NCBI GenBank assembly: GCA_963790585.1 | Contig: CAWBOY010000007.1 | Coordinates: forward strand, 620,001 to 684,000 | Direction of reading: 5' to 3' | Origin: CAWBOY01 sp963790585 | GTDB lineage: Bacteria > Planctomycetota > Planctomycetia > Gemmatales > Gemmataceae | Length of the DNA stretch: 64,000 bases | Shown here: positions 43,971 to 53,007 of the stretch, piece after piece | How the letters are laid out: the number at the start of each line of letters is the position of its first letter | Position numbering within the stretch: position 1 is the first letter of the stretch | Made by a program: the position numbers and the translations under genes | Notes under the pieces: model-generated | Told to the model about the DNA's origin: nothing | The model's database searches: none | What the model saw: only the letters and a program-made list of their open reading frames with translations

Positions 43971-45179
43971 ATGGAACCGATCTTGCGATCCTTGGTCCTC
44001 AAGCGATTTCGCAGCATCCCTAGTGAACTGGTGACCTTTGCGAATCCTACTTTCCTTGTAGGACAAAATGGATCGGGAAAGAGCAATTTTGTCGATGTCT
44101 TTTCCTTTCTCGCAGAGGCCATGACCTCGCCGCTGCAGGCCGTTTTTGATCGTAGAGGCGGTATTTCCGTAGTTCGCAATCGCAGTTCTGGGGCAAGTTA
44201 TCCTCCAAATCTGGGTCTGAGCGTCGATCTCGGTCATCTCAACGGAGACATTAAATCCGCATACTATGCTTTTGAAATTGCAGCACTAAAAAACTATGGG
44301 TTCGAGGTAGTGCGTGAGCAATGCGTGATTGAACGACGGAATGGAAGTCGCGATTGGTTCGATCGGAACAAGAAGAGTAAGCGAAAGTTCGATTCCTCGC
44401 AGGGCAAGCTGGAGCCAGCCCTAGAACTCAACGCCTTAGTTTTGCCGCTGATCGGCGGCGACGCCCGTTTCAACGCGGTGTTTCGCTTCCTTTCTTCAAT
44501 GAGGGTCTACTCGATCGAGCCCTCAAAATTACGCGAGATGCAAGAACCGGATAGTGGGACCAGCCTAAGATCGGACGGTAGCAACGCGGCAAGCGTATTG
44601 GATGAAATTAAACGACAATCCCATGAGAATTGGGAACGGGTATGCGAGTTATTGGAAACAGTTGTGCCTAAAACGACAAAAGTCCAATCCAAAAAGCACG
44701 GCAATAAACTATCACTTGAATTCACCCAGCGATGGGCGGCCAACAAAAACGCAAGGTTCGACGCATTTAGCATGTCCGACGGCACATTGCGCGCGCTAGG
44801 ATTATTGACTGCTGTATATCAACAACCTGCTCCAACGGTGATCGTCGTTGAAGAACCCGAGGCCACGATCCACCCTGGAGCGCTAGGCGCAATTCTTGAT
44901 TTATTGCGCCACGCCAGCCGTAAGATGCAAGTCATCGTGACGACGCACAGCCCCGAGTTGCTTGATGCAAAATGGATCGAAGACTCCAACATCAAAATTG
45001 TGAGCTGGTCCGAAGGTGCCACGCGGCTCAGTGGTGTCTCAGATTCGTCTAAAGAAGCCCTACAGCGTCACCTGATGGGGGCCGGTGAACTCTTGCGGTC
45101 CAACGCCCTAACACCGCCCGCGGACTTATTCGTTGGTCGAGGCGCGGTGGAGCAGCTTCTTTTTAAGGAGCTGTCGTGA
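43971..45179 (+). CDS. AAA (OLD-like) ATPase, possible defence protein
   Basis: A 402-residue ABC/SMC-like ATPase of the AAA_21/OLD type: VLKRFRSIPSELVTF leads into the Walker A FLVGQNGSGKSNFVDVFSFL, the signature-like FSMSDGTLRALGLLTAVYQQ, the Walker B VIVVEEPEATIHPGAL and the switch region VIVTTHSPELLDA. No nuclease follows within this protein. The next gene overlaps it by four bases (GTGA) and carries a TOPRIM-like motif, so the pair recreates the ATPase plus TOPRIM of OLD and GajA enzymes in two chains. Lower GC by eye than its neighbours and the context suggest acquisition. Antiphage activity is inference. Confidence 0.82.
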   Translation: MEPILRSLVLKRFRSIPSELVTFANPTFLVGQNGSGKSNFVDVFSFLAEAMTSPLQAVFDRRGGISVVRNRSSGASYPPNLGLSVDLGHLNGDIKSAYYAFEIAALKNYGFEVVREQCVIERRNGSRDWFDRNKKSKRKFDSSQGKLEPALELNALVLPLIGGDARFNAVFRFLSSMRVYSIEPSKLREMQEPDSGTSLRSDGSNAASVLDEIKRQSHENWERVCELLETVVPKTTKVQSKKHGNKLSLEFTQRWAANKNARFDAFSMSDGTLRALGLLTAVYQQPAPTVIVVEEPEATIHPGALGAILDLLRHASRKMQVIVTTHSPELLDAKWIEDSNIKIVSWSEGATRLSGVSDSSKEALQRHLMGAGELLRSNALTPPADLFVGRGAVEQLLFKELS

Positions 45180-45805
45180 ACATACAACCAATCGTCGAAG
45201 GCCATGGCGAAGTCTCCGCCGTGCCCGTTTTGCTCCGTCGCCTGCGCAATGAAGTGGTGGCATTTGGCGTGGAAGTAAACGGGCCGATCCGCCGAAAACG
45301 TAGCGAATTGATCGATGAGACGAAGCTTCGACTGGCGATCCGTCTAGCGCGGATTCAACCTGCGTGCGCAGGAATCATCGTGCTTCTCGATAGTGACAAG
45401 GACTGTCCAAAAGAACTTGGACCACAGATTCAAGCATGGGCAGAAAGCGAGTCCCAGCCAATTCCCTGTGCTGTCGTACTCGCGCATAAGGAATTTGAGG
45501 CTTGGTTCTTGGCTGCGATGGAATCCTTGCGCGGCGTCCGCGGAATCCGAAACGATGCCGAATCCCATCCAGAGCCCGAGACACCGCGCGGAGCGAAGGC
45601 GCAGGTTGAAGCCAGGATGCATCCCGGCTACAGTTACAGCGAAACAGCAGATCAAGCCGCAATGACGGCCAAGATGGATTTGTCGCAGGTTTACCATCGT
45701 AGCCGTTCCTTTCGAAAGTTTGTAAGTGCCTTCGGCAAGGTAGTGGCCGCAATGGGTTTTGATGCGACGTCGTGGCCTCCACCTGTGTGGTTTAGCGGGG
45801 GATAA
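45176..45805 (+). CDS. DUF4276 protein, TOPRIM-like partner
   Basis: A 209-residue protein with the DUF4276 pattern: QPIVEGHGEVSAVPVLLRRL holds a conserved Glu like the first TOPRIM acid, GIIVLLDSDKDCP holds the D-x-D pair, and AHKEFEAWFLAAMESL and KMDLSQVYHRSRSFRKF complete the family signature. By analogy with the TOPRIM domain of OLD nucleases it could cut DNA, driven or gated by the ATPase it overlaps. GTG 45176 lies inside the stop region of the ATPase gene, so translation is coupled. Biochemistry of DUF4276 is not known to me. Confidence 0.8.
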   Translation: MNIQPIVEGHGEVSAVPVLLRRLRNEVVAFGVEVNGPIRRKRSELIDETKLRLAIRLARIQPACAGIIVLLDSDKDCPKELGPQIQAWAESESQPIPCAVVLAHKEFEAWFLAAMESLRGVRGIRNDAESHPEPETPRGAKAQVEARMHPGYSYSETADQAAMTAKMDLSQVYHRSRSFRKFVSAFGKVVAAMGFDATSWPPPVWFSGG

Positions 45806-45874
45806 TAGTTAGGCGTTCTAACTGCCGGTGACTTGCTTGCAATTCCGTAGCGACGCAAAGATGGAGACCACCTC

Positions 45875-46489
45875 ATGCTCGAATCGCTCTGGCTAATCCA
45901 CCCGGACGCGAAAATGTGCCAGGCCTTCCGCGAGCGCTTCGCCGGTCTGCCCGGTGTCCGCGTCATCCAAACGCGATTCGAGGAGATCGAGCCACACGAT
46001 TGCTTTGTCACTGCAGGGAATGCGTTTGGCATCATGACGGCCGGGATCGACGCCGCGGTCACTCGTCGCTTCGGCTCGGCGTTCATGGATCGAGTCCAAC
46101 TTCACATCATGAATCAATTCTACGGCGAGCAGCCAGTCGGCACGGCCTTCCTTATCGAGACAAACGATCCCGCGCTTCCCTGGCTGGCTCATGCTCCAAC
46201 CATGCGCGTGCCCGGCAGCATTGAGGGCACCGACAAAGTCTATGCCTCAACCTGGGCCGCATTAATGGCGATTCAAGTCCATAATCAATCGGCCAATCAT
46301 AAGATCAGAACCGTCGCATTCCCAGCTATGGGAACAGGATTTGGTGACGTCCCCTTCAGCGAATCAGCGCGACAGATGGCCGTAGCCTATCGCCATTATT
46401 TGGAGCCACCGCATCGACTTGACTGGGATTTCGTCGCTCAACGTCAGCTGGCGATTTGTTATGATGGCGGAAGGCAGGTGGTACGATGA
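45875..46489 (+). CDS. macro domain protein
   Basis: A 204-residue protein with macro-domain landmarks: FVTAGNAFGIMTAGIDAAV (the N-x-x-N/G-x-x-x-x-G-x-D ADP-ribose loop), MRVPGSIEGTDKVYASTWAA, and TVAFPAMGTGFGDVP (phosphate loop GTG-like). Macro domains bind ADP-ribose and often remove it from proteins or nucleic acids. It follows the DUF4276 gene after 69 bases on the same strand, so it might be the third gene of the same unit, for example handling ADP-ribosylation linked to defence. Its catalytic residues were not assigned. Confidence 0.78.
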   Translation: MLESLWLIHPDAKMCQAFRERFAGLPGVRVIQTRFEEIEPHDCFVTAGNAFGIMTAGIDAAVTRRFGSAFMDRVQLHIMNQFYGEQPVGTAFLIETNDPALPWLAHAPTMRVPGSIEGTDKVYASTWAALMAIQVHNQSANHKIRTVAFPAMGTGFGDVPFSESARQMAVAYRHYLEPPHRLDWDFVAQRQLAICYDGGRQVVR

Positions 46490-46541
46490 GACAACTCCAA
46501 ACGAGGACCGCGCGCAATTGGTTTTTCCGTTGTGCCACTCC

Positions 46542-47510
46542 TCACCGATCCTCCAAATACGCTGCCCCCTTGAGAAGCTCCGCCAAATGGGTCCGTGGCA
46601 CCTCATTGTGGCTCAACGTCGACTCCTTGGTTTCGCGCACCACTTTGACATTGCTTAGCTTCCGCTCTTTGGCCATGCGCTCCAGTTCCATGGCGGGGAA
46701 CGACGTCCCTGACGGCTCCTTGTGGTCGAAGGGATTGGTGGGGCTCACGGGTAGTTTGGGGTCTTTGCCGACGTCTTTTTGCGTGAAAATGTAGAACATA
46801 CTTACTTTGGTGCCAGGGTGTCCCTTGGCCCAGTCGGACCAGAAGTCGGCGTCTTTGTCTTTGACTCCATAGATGGAATCGAAACCCCAGCACTCTTTCA
46901 GCTTGCCCTTGTAACCATCGTCAGCGCCCAAAACCTGGGCGAGCCGACGGAGCGGCACGCCGCCGCCGGAGTGGGCCGCGAAGATCAGGTGGCGAATCGT
47001 CGGGCGCTCGGCGAGGCCGACGTGTGGGCCGTGGCGCCATAGGCCATCGAGGATTTGGTCGAGGAATTTTTGGACCTCGCCGTCGTCCTTGAGCTTGCCG
47101 ACTTCGGCGAGTGGGCCAAGCGTGGGCACGGCCAGGATCACGTTCTTGCCGCTCCGGTTGATCTCTTCACGAAAGAGGAAGCTCTTGAGGACAGGATGCT
47201 TTGGGCTATTCCAGTATTCAACAACCGACGTGGCCGGCTTTGGCCTGTTGATGTCGTAACCACGCAGGAAAACAACCAGGTCGATCGTCTTGCCGACCCG
47301 GTATTTTTCGGGGACGAAGACGCCCGTCAATTGAGCCTCCACGCGCGGCACATCCAAGGGGATCGGCAGATACAGAGACATTTGCGGTGGCATGGTATCA
47401 CGACGGATCGGCTCGTCGTTGTTGGCATTGGCGGCGGGTTCGTTCATCGAGCCGACACAGGCGATCAGTAGGAGGAGGGGTGTACATGCAAGAAGGATTG
47501 AGCGTGTCAT
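46542..47510 (-). CDS. lipoprotein with alpha/beta-hydrolase-like motif
   Basis: About 322 residues with a lipoprotein signal TRSILLACTPLLLLIACVGS, lipobox LLIAC. The body looks like an alpha/beta hydrolase: IDLVVFLRGYDINRP, then IRHLIFAAHSGGGVPLRRLA, where AHSGGG fits a nucleophile elbow. The family is not named by me. The start is at ATG 47510, 15 codons inside the longer frame, where the signal peptide begins. Convergent with the macro gene, only 53 bases between stops. Confidence 0.68.
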   Translation of the reverse strand: MTRSILLACTPLLLLIACVGSMNEPAANANNDEPIRRDTMPPQMSLYLPIPLDVPRVEAQLTGVFVPEKYRVGKTIDLVVFLRGYDINRPKPATSVVEYWNSPKHPVLKSFLFREEINRSGKNVILAVPTLGPLAEVGKLKDDGEVQKFLDQILDGLWRHGPHVGLAERPTIRHLIFAAHSGGGVPLRRLAQVLGADDGYKGKLKECWGFDSIYGVKDKDADFWSDWAKGHPGTKVSMFYIFTQKDVGKDPKLPVSPTNPFDHKEPSGTSFPAMELERMAKERKLSNVKVVRETKESTLSHNEVPRTHLAELLKGAAYLEDR

Positions 47511-47655
47511 GGGTTTCTCCAAATTCTTTTCCGTGTCCTCGTCGCCGATTATCATAGCCGCACAGGTTCGTATTGGCGAACCGGCAATTCATGACAGATA
47601 TGTGATATAGTGGTGACTACATATTAACCCGGCACGAAAGAACCGTACGCAGAGA

Positions 47656-47774
47656 ACCACGAATAATACGAATAGCACGAATAAAAAAGAAGCGACAGGG
47701 CGCTGATCCCGAGACGCTCCACCGTTCCCGTCTGCATCTTGCTTTCCGATTCGTGTTATTCGTGGTTGACCTTC
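47656..47774. repeat. family F inverted repeat (CCACGAATAAT)
   Basis: CCACGAATAATACGAATAGC onward at 47656 and its counterpart ATTCGTGTTATTCGTGG at about 47752-47769, inverted, 65-80 bases apart. The surrounding 47590-48046 gap has no convincing gene; frames there are repeat-derived. Confidence 0.65.
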
Positions 47775-48046
47775 TTTCATGCCGGGGTAATAGCGGCCAA
47801 TCGGCCTATGCGATTTCACGACAAAGAAGAGTTTGAATTGCATCTGATCCTCAACGACTTTTTTGGGGGGAAGCCGCTGTGGCCCCATGGAGGTTCCCTC
47901 CCATCTCCGCAGTCGCGGAGCCCCATGTTCGCGGCTGTTGGGCGCTTGATGCGATTTTGAGGAAGTCGTGAGGAAACCGAAGGTCTCCAGGCGGTCATGG
48001 TAGCGGCGATGCACCCGCCATAATTGGCGGGCTATATAACGTAGTT

Positions 48047-48721
48047 ATGGATGCGGCAATCTTTACACCTGGGCCAACGCCCAACACTGTCCGAAGCGCG
48101 GACGGCAGAGTTCTGACGGCGCCGGAAGGTTGGGTTCTGCTGCCGCCGGGTGACGCAGCGCTCACGCGCCGGGTGAAGGCTGGGGAGCATTGGGTTGTCC
48201 AGGAGAAACGAGGGCGGAAGGTTTTTTCCAGGGGTGTTTGGGCGCCGGCGGTGACGGTTGAGCGCATTCGAGCGGAATTGGAAGTTGAGCGCTCGACGGA
48301 AAGTTTCGCCAAGAAGAAAGATGCCGACGCCAGGCGCCGTGACAAGGTGCAGGCGGAGTATGTCGAGGATTTCTTTGGAGCCGTGGTCACATTTTTGTCT
48401 TTTCATCCGACACATGCCGAGCTTGCCGATCGTCTTGCCAAGGCGGTCACGAATCATGCCACGCCAGTCAGCAGCGGCACGGTTGCCCGGACCAAGCGCA
48501 TCCCCGTGGAGCGCCGTGCCGAGGCCGCGGTGATCGCGTGGCTGCGCCATCGCACGACCGGCTATGATGGCATGGCAATTCCGAGGGAAAAGGGCAAGCG
48601 GCGCGAGGTCCGGCGTATGTTGGCGAGGCGGTCGCAGGAGTTGTTGGAGAGGTATCGGCGGGGCGAGCAGGTGTTGGAGGGGTGTCCGCTGTGGAGCGCA
48701 ATTACCGAGCCTGAAGCGTAA
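48047..48721 (+). CDS. DUF2293-like protein
   Basis: A 224-residue basic protein. The N-terminal half is unplaced; it has GWVLLPPGDAALTRRVKAG and a charged helix VERIRAELEVERSTESFAKK. The C-terminal half, AEAAVIAWLRHRTTGYDGMA, then KRREVRRMLARRSQELLERY, matches the DUF2293 pattern (I-x-x-I-R-H-x-x-T-x-Y-D then an Arg-rich helix). Function of the family is unknown, and nucleic-acid binding would fit the charge. The last residues ITEPEA come from the adjoining family B repeat, whose TAA supplies the stop. Confidence 0.68.
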   Translation: MDAAIFTPGPTPNTVRSADGRVLTAPEGWVLLPPGDAALTRRVKAGEHWVVQEKRGRKVFSRGVWAPAVTVERIRAELEVERSTESFAKKKDADARRRDKVQAEYVEDFFGAVVTFLSFHPTHAELADRLAKAVTNHATPVSSGTVARTKRIPVERRAEAAVIAWLRHRTTGYDGMAIPREKGKRREVRRMLARRSQELLERYRRGEQVLEGCPLWSAITEPEA

Positions 48722-48785
48722 GCGAAGGGCATTTGTATTTTCGTAATACAAAATGCCCTTCGCTTACGCTTCAGGCTCGGTAATA
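48701..48785. repeat. family B palindrome, copy 2
   Basis: ATTACCGAGCCTGAAGCGTA and AGCGAAGGGCATT with the inverse AATGCCCTTCGCTTACGCTT. The GGGCAT/ATGCCC pair replaces AGAGCAT/ATGCTCT of other copies on both arms. It lies between convergent genes. Confidence 0.88.
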
Positions 48786-48799
48786 TGACGGGCCGACTC

Positions 48800-50461
48800 T
48801 TACAACTCGATCGCTTGCTCCTCGGCGATGCTGCGGAGCTTTTTCATCGCCCGGGCGTTGAGCTGGCGGACGCGCTCTTTCGTGATACCGAACTGTTGGC
48901 CGATCTCTTCGAGGGTCATCCCCTTGGCGTGATCGTCCAGGCCGGCTCGCATACGAATGATCTCGCGCTCGCGTGGTTCGAGATATTCCAGGAGACGGTT
49001 GACGCTGTGGGTCGCGCGCTCGTGGGTGGCGACGATCTCGTGCTCGTCGGTCCGGTTGTCGGGAGCGATGTCGAAGACATCCTCGTGACCCGTCACGAAG
49101 CGTTCGCGGCGGTGCTTCTCGTCCGGTATGCTCCGGGCGAAGTTCTTCATGATGGCCCAGCTCGCATAGGTGCTGAACTTGAAGCCACGGCCGTAGTCGA
49201 ACTTCTCGACGGCGCGGATCAGCGACATATTGCCGTCCGAGAGCAACTCGAAGAAGTTGTCGGTCGGGTTCATGTGGCGCTTGGCGATATTGACCACGAG
49301 CCGCATGTTGGCGTTGATCAACTGATCCTTGACGACGTTGGCTTCCGCTTGAAGCTCCTCGATCTGGCGGAGCGTCTGGATGCGCACTCGCGTCGGATCG
49401 ACCTCGGCGCTCTCGGAGCCTTCCTTGCGCATCTGGTCGCGTAGTTGGCTGGCCTTGAACTTGAGGTAGTTCATCTTGCGGAACAGGTGCTGCTCTTGAG
49501 CCTTCGAGAGCAGCGGGATTTCGTACATCGAGGCCAATTCGGGCGGCACGTCCTTGGGGGCGTGCATCTTCTGGCGTTGCGCCTCGTAGGCTTCGAGTTC
49601 CGGCATCGGGCCGGCGAACTCGGTATCGTTGGAAGCATCTTCAAACGATGGATGAGCGATATATTCTAATGGCGACTCCAACAGGCGTTGTGCGCGTACT
49701 TCATTGATGACGCGGTACATCGATCCTGGGGAGCGCTGGAAGCGTTTGGCTAAAGTATCCACGTCCATTCCCCTTCGATAAGAGTTATAAATCACGAGTT
49801 TCGTATCTTGATTCAGCGGCCCGCCCAGTTGTGGAAAGAGCGCCTGGTCGGGATGCTGGCGGTCAAAGTTTTTAATGGTGTAACGAACGGTTTCGGCGGA
49901 TCGGCCCATCTGGCCGGCGATGCATCGGCTCACGTCACTGAGACTGCCGCCGCTGATGCATAAGTTTTTGGCTCGACATAAAATCTCCTCTCGTTCGATG
50001 TCACTGAGCTGGGAAAACTGGCTGCCCCGTGACACACGGTCTTCATTCCGTGCCATGAAGTCTTCGATCGCCGATTGCTTGAAGACAAGATGGCGGCCGG
50101 CCCCTTTGGGATCGCGGCGGCCTTCCAGGCCAAGCTTGCGCCAACGGCGAATCGTCTTGGTCGATACTTTCAACCGTTTGCTCAATTCGTCCAATGTCAC
50201 CATTGGGTCGTCGAGCAAACGAATAAGCTGATGCAAATCTTCGATCAGCGTCGCGCCGTCGAAGAGCAGATCCGGATGAGCGTCCGGGCGGAAATCGGTT
50301 ATGCGATAACAAACGTACTGGTACGGGTATTGTTTGGCCGGATCGATCTCCGTCACCAATTTGCGAGCGCGGCCAGCCTGCTCCTGGCGTTTGATCTCAG
50401 GGGCGAAACGCACCTGTTGATCCGCCAGCTGCTTCAAGGCTAGATGATGAAAGATACTCAT
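48800..50461 (-). CDS. sigma-70 factor with N-terminal HTH domains
   Basis: A protein of 553 residues. The C-terminal half is a primary-type sigma factor: YEIPLLSKAQEQHLFRKMNY (region 1.2-like), NMRLVVNIAKRHM with FFELLSDGNMSLIRAVEKFD, YGRGFKFSTYASWAIMKNFA (region 2), then GMTLEEIGQQFGITKERVRQ (region 4.2). Region 3 looks short. Ahead of it are three helix-turn-helix-like segments: VTLDELSKRLKVSTKTIRRW with RHLVFKQSAIEDFM (excisionase/MerR-like, about residue 90), SLSDVSRCIAGQMGRSAETV and MDVDTLAKRFQRSPGSMYRV. The start ATG 50461 follows AAGGAGTAGCGGCC. It could read DNA sites beyond the promoter, but this is inferred. Confidence 0.88.
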   Translation of the reverse strand: MSIFHHLALKQLADQQVRFAPEIKRQEQAGRARKLVTEIDPAKQYPYQYVCYRITDFRPDAHPDLLFDGATLIEDLHQLIRLLDDPMVTLDELSKRLKVSTKTIRRWRKLGLEGRRDPKGAGRHLVFKQSAIEDFMARNEDRVSRGSQFSQLSDIEREEILCRAKNLCISGGSLSDVSRCIAGQMGRSAETVRYTIKNFDRQHPDQALFPQLGGPLNQDTKLVIYNSYRRGMDVDTLAKRFQRSPGSMYRVINEVRAQRLLESPLEYIAHPSFEDASNDTEFAGPMPELEAYEAQRQKMHAPKDVPPELASMYEIPLLSKAQEQHLFRKMNYLKFKASQLRDQMRKEGSESAEVDPTRVRIQTLRQIEELQAEANVVKDQLINANMRLVVNIAKRHMNPTDNFFELLSDGNMSLIRAVEKFDYGRGFKFSTYASWAIMKNFARSIPDEKHRRERFVTGHEDVFDIAPDNRTDEHEIVATHERATHSVNRLLEYLEPREREIIRMRAGLDDHAKGMTLEEIGQQFGITKERVRQLNARAMKKLRSIAEEQAIEL

Positions 50462-51172
50462 GGCCGCTACTCCTTGTATCCAAGCCCGCTGTCGCTCGCT
50501 CCGTCGTTGCCAGGTTGATCTTCGACCCTGGCCTTCTATTCCTACGCCGCCATGAACCACGCCGGGCTTCGGCGTTTCGAGGATTTCTCAAGTTCACTGC
50601 GCTTTCGGACGATCCTTATCAGATAGACTCTAACTCAGAGAGTTATCGCATCCTTTGGGTTCGCTGTCGCATTCCTCTAGACAGCCTGGCCCTCTTTGGG
50701 TATTTGCTCCTCTTCCCTCTAGAGTCCTCTTCGTCTCGAAACCCGATTCCTTCAACTTCGTTGGTGAGTTTGAAGCTTCCTTTCGGACGAGCCTCTAAGA
50801 GCAAACGCCAGGCCACTCATCTAAACTAATAGACGAATGATCCACCACTTCCACTCGGGAATTTATCACAAACGCTTACTTAACCTGGATTTCGGACGAG
50901 AAACGCCTCGGAAAAGAGGCGTGATTTTCCGCTCGGAGCAGTTTGGTTTGAAATTCTTGACTGGTCAAGTTTACACTAATCGTGTTCAATCTTGCAATCC
51001 CAACTGCGTCGAATCGCTGCCCTCAACCTTGCCGCGACCGGTACAGATTGCGCCGCCTGCGCCTGCGCGTGAGCAAATTACCATGAGGTAATGAGTTATG
51101 GCGTGCGCTTGTGGTGGCTGCCAAGTCGGCAGGGGGACTGTCAGGGGGAACTGTCTTCAAGAGTTATTCCAT
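50462..51172. other. leader gap before the sigma gene, with a hairpin
   Basis: No coding frame is convincing over about 710 bases. An ACGCCTC-GGAAAA-GAGGCGT hairpin lies at 50903-50922, and ATTACC-ATGA-GGTAAT at about 51077. A 31-codon frame (51098-51193) starting MACACGGCQ is noted but not believed. The gap is long for a leader and may hold control elements of the sigma gene. Confidence 0.4.
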
Positions 51173-51260
51173 CTTGGCGAGCCGGGAGCGTAAGCGACCG
51201 GAGAAAATTTGAGCCAGCGTAATGCTCTCCGGTCGCTGACGCTCCCGGCTCTTGAAGACA
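51173..51260. repeat. family A palindrome, copy 5
   Basis: Arms GAGCCGGGAGCGTAAGCGAC and GTCGCTGACGCTCCCGGCTC with one TAAG/CTGA mismatch; it lies just before the secreted protein gene. Confidence 0.85.
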
Positions 51261-51307
51261 GAATGCTCTTGAAAACCAATTGAAACTCCTTTTGTTTGAG
51301 TAAAACT

Positions 51308-52630
51308 ATGACCTCTCGCACATTGCTGTTTCCCTTCTGCCTCCTTTTCCTTTCGCACGCCGTCGCACGCGCAGCGGACGACGCCATCCGACTGCACGAA
51401 TCCTGCCCTGTCGGCTACGAATATCGCGTCAGCACGCGCGTTGAGCTTTCGGGCACTCTCGTGGTGCCGGCGGAGAAAGACAAGCCAGCGCCCAAGCCGA
51501 TGGCCATTCGCGGCGACAGCGCAATCGAATACGACGAACGGGTACTTAGCCTCACGAAAGAGGGTGAGGTGGGCAAGACGGCTCGGATCTTTCAGCGCAT
51601 GGACTTTCATCGTACGCTGGGCGATCAGGAGCAATCGAGCAGCTTGCGCCGTGAAGTGCAGCGCATGATCGTCTTGCGCCAGGGCCATACCGAGGTTCCC
51701 TTTTCTCCCGATGGGCCGTTGACATGGGGTGAGATCGACCTGGTGCGAACCGACGTGTTCACGCCGGCGCTCGTCGGTCTGTTGCCGAGCAAGCCGGTCA
51801 AGATTGGCGCTACCTGGTCGGCGACCGAAAGTGTCGTCAAGGAACTGACCGATCAAGAAAAGATCGAAGCCGGCAGCCTGGAATGCAAGCTCGAGCGCAT
51901 CGACGCGGCGACCGGCCGCCGTGTCGCCCGGGTTGCCTTTAGCGGCACGCTAACCGGCTCCGGCGAAGATGGCCGCAACCGCCAAAAGCTCGAAGGCTAC
52001 TTCGAGTTCGATCTGGTTTCCAACCACATCCGGTATCTGTTTCTAAAGGGTATTCACACCCTGCTCGACATGAACGATAAGGAGGTGGGCCGAATCGAAG
52101 GCCGATTCGTCCTGAGCCGACTGGTCGGCACCAAGAACGCCGAGTTGAGCGACGAGAAATTGAAAGCAGTCACGCAGGAGCCGAACGCCGAAAATACGCT
52201 GATGCTCTACGACAATCCCGACCTGGGCGTGAAGCTGCAACATCCGAGGCGTTGGAAGGTGGCCGGCGTTCGCGGCAATCAGCTGATCCTCGACACGCCG
52301 GATGGGGCAGGCCTGCTCATCACGGTCGAGCCACTCAACAAAGTGCCGAGCGGAACTCAATTCCTCACCGAATCGCGCGATTGGCTCACGGGGCAGAAGG
52401 TGAAGATCCAGCGGACCGAGCCGGTGCGCTCCGTGCAAGCGACACCAGCGCTTGAACAATTCGCGTTGGAAGCGGAGATCGGCGGCAGACCGACGCTGTT
52501 GGATTATTACGTCGCCCGGCAGAGCAAAGGCGGCGCGACCCTGGCCGCGACGCTACCAGTCCGTGACCTTGCCGAGCTGCGCAAAGAGGTCGAAAAGCTG
52601 GCGAAGAGTTTGGTGATTACGAAGAAGTGA
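51308..52630 (+). CDS. secreted protein, unknown function
   Basis: About 440 residues with a signal peptide TSRTLLFPFCLLFLSHAVARA (cleavage after ARA). Residues about 30-280 are beta-rich (YEYRVSTRVELSGTLVVPAE, ATWSATESVVKELTDQEKIE) and the C-terminal 130 residues begin NPDLGVKLQHPRRWKVAGVR, a pattern like PsbP or DUF1795-type lipid-binding folds. No catalytic motif. It stands alone and is followed by a family C palindrome 12 bases after the stop. Confidence 0.7.
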   Translation: MTSRTLLFPFCLLFLSHAVARAADDAIRLHESCPVGYEYRVSTRVELSGTLVVPAEKDKPAPKPMAIRGDSAIEYDERVLSLTKEGEVGKTARIFQRMDFHRTLGDQEQSSSLRREVQRMIVLRQGHTEVPFSPDGPLTWGEIDLVRTDVFTPALVGLLPSKPVKIGATWSATESVVKELTDQEKIEAGSLECKLERIDAATGRRVARVAFSGTLTGSGEDGRNRQKLEGYFEFDLVSNHIRYLFLKGIHTLLDMNDKEVGRIEGRFVLSRLVGTKNAELSDEKLKAVTQEPNAENTLMLYDNPDLGVKLQHPRRWKVAGVRGNQLILDTPDGAGLLITVEPLNKVPSGTQFLTESRDWLTGQKVKIQRTEPVRSVQATPALEQFALEAEIGGRPTLLDYYVARQSKGGATLAATLPVRDLAELRKEVEKLAKSLVITKK

Positions 52631-52641
52631 TTTGGTTTTTC

Positions 52642-52666
52642 CATAGCCCCCGGCTGGCCGGGGGAG
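52642..52666 (+). repeat. family C palindrome, copy 6
   Basis: ATAG then CCCCCGGC-TG-GCCGGGGG, 12 bases after the stop of the secreted protein, in the standard orientation. Confidence 0.82.
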
Positions 52667-52683
52667 CTACTCCGCTTCTGTCG

Positions 52684-53007
52684 TTATTTGGAGATCTTTA
52701 TTCCGGCAAGCGTCTGCAGCACGTATCCGCCTTCCGCTTGACCATTCGTCTCCATCTGAGGAACAAGGCTATCCCAAAAACCGGCGTTTTCCAACACATT
52801 CCTGACGCGCAATAGGTAGATCGGCTCGACAAGCTCATTTGCCTTCATGCAAGGGAGCACAACATAGAGGTCCGTCTCTGGGTTGCGAAACATCGTGTTA
52901 TGGGTCTTTATTGTCCCACCAACGGCATCAAGCTCAAGGGACTCGGCTTTCCAACCATGCCTTTCGAGCTCCTCGCGCAGCTGTTTGTATGTGATTTTAG
53001 CCTTCAT
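52684..53007 (-). CDS. hypothetical protein, 107 aa
   Basis: A small alpha/beta protein beginning MKAKITYKQLREELERHGW and containing GTIKTHNTMFRNPETDLYVV and RVRNVLENAGFWDSLV. The opening looks like a HicA-type or similar domain (K-I-T-Y-K-Q-L-R-E-x-L-x-x-x-G-W, then a strand pair), but there is no clear HicA catalytic His, so I do not name it. Its start overlaps the end of a 38-codon frame upstream on the same strand (ATGAAGGCTAA), which suggests a coupled pair. Confidence 0.62.
   Translation of the reverse strand: MKAKITYKQLREELERHGWKAESLELDAVGGTIKTHNTMFRNPETDLYVVLPCMKANELVEPIYLLRVRNVLENAGFWDSLVPQMETNGQAEGGYVLQTLAGIKISK

Noticed and set aside
47589..48014. 141-codon minus frame with a hydrophobic run
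   Set aside because: The hydrophobic part is read from the A/T-rich family F repeat; the rest has no protein-like pattern.
51098..51193. 31-codon frame starting MACACGGCQ, like a small metallothionein
   Set aside because: Its end runs into a family A repeat, there is no good ribosome binding site and only the first third is Cys-rich.
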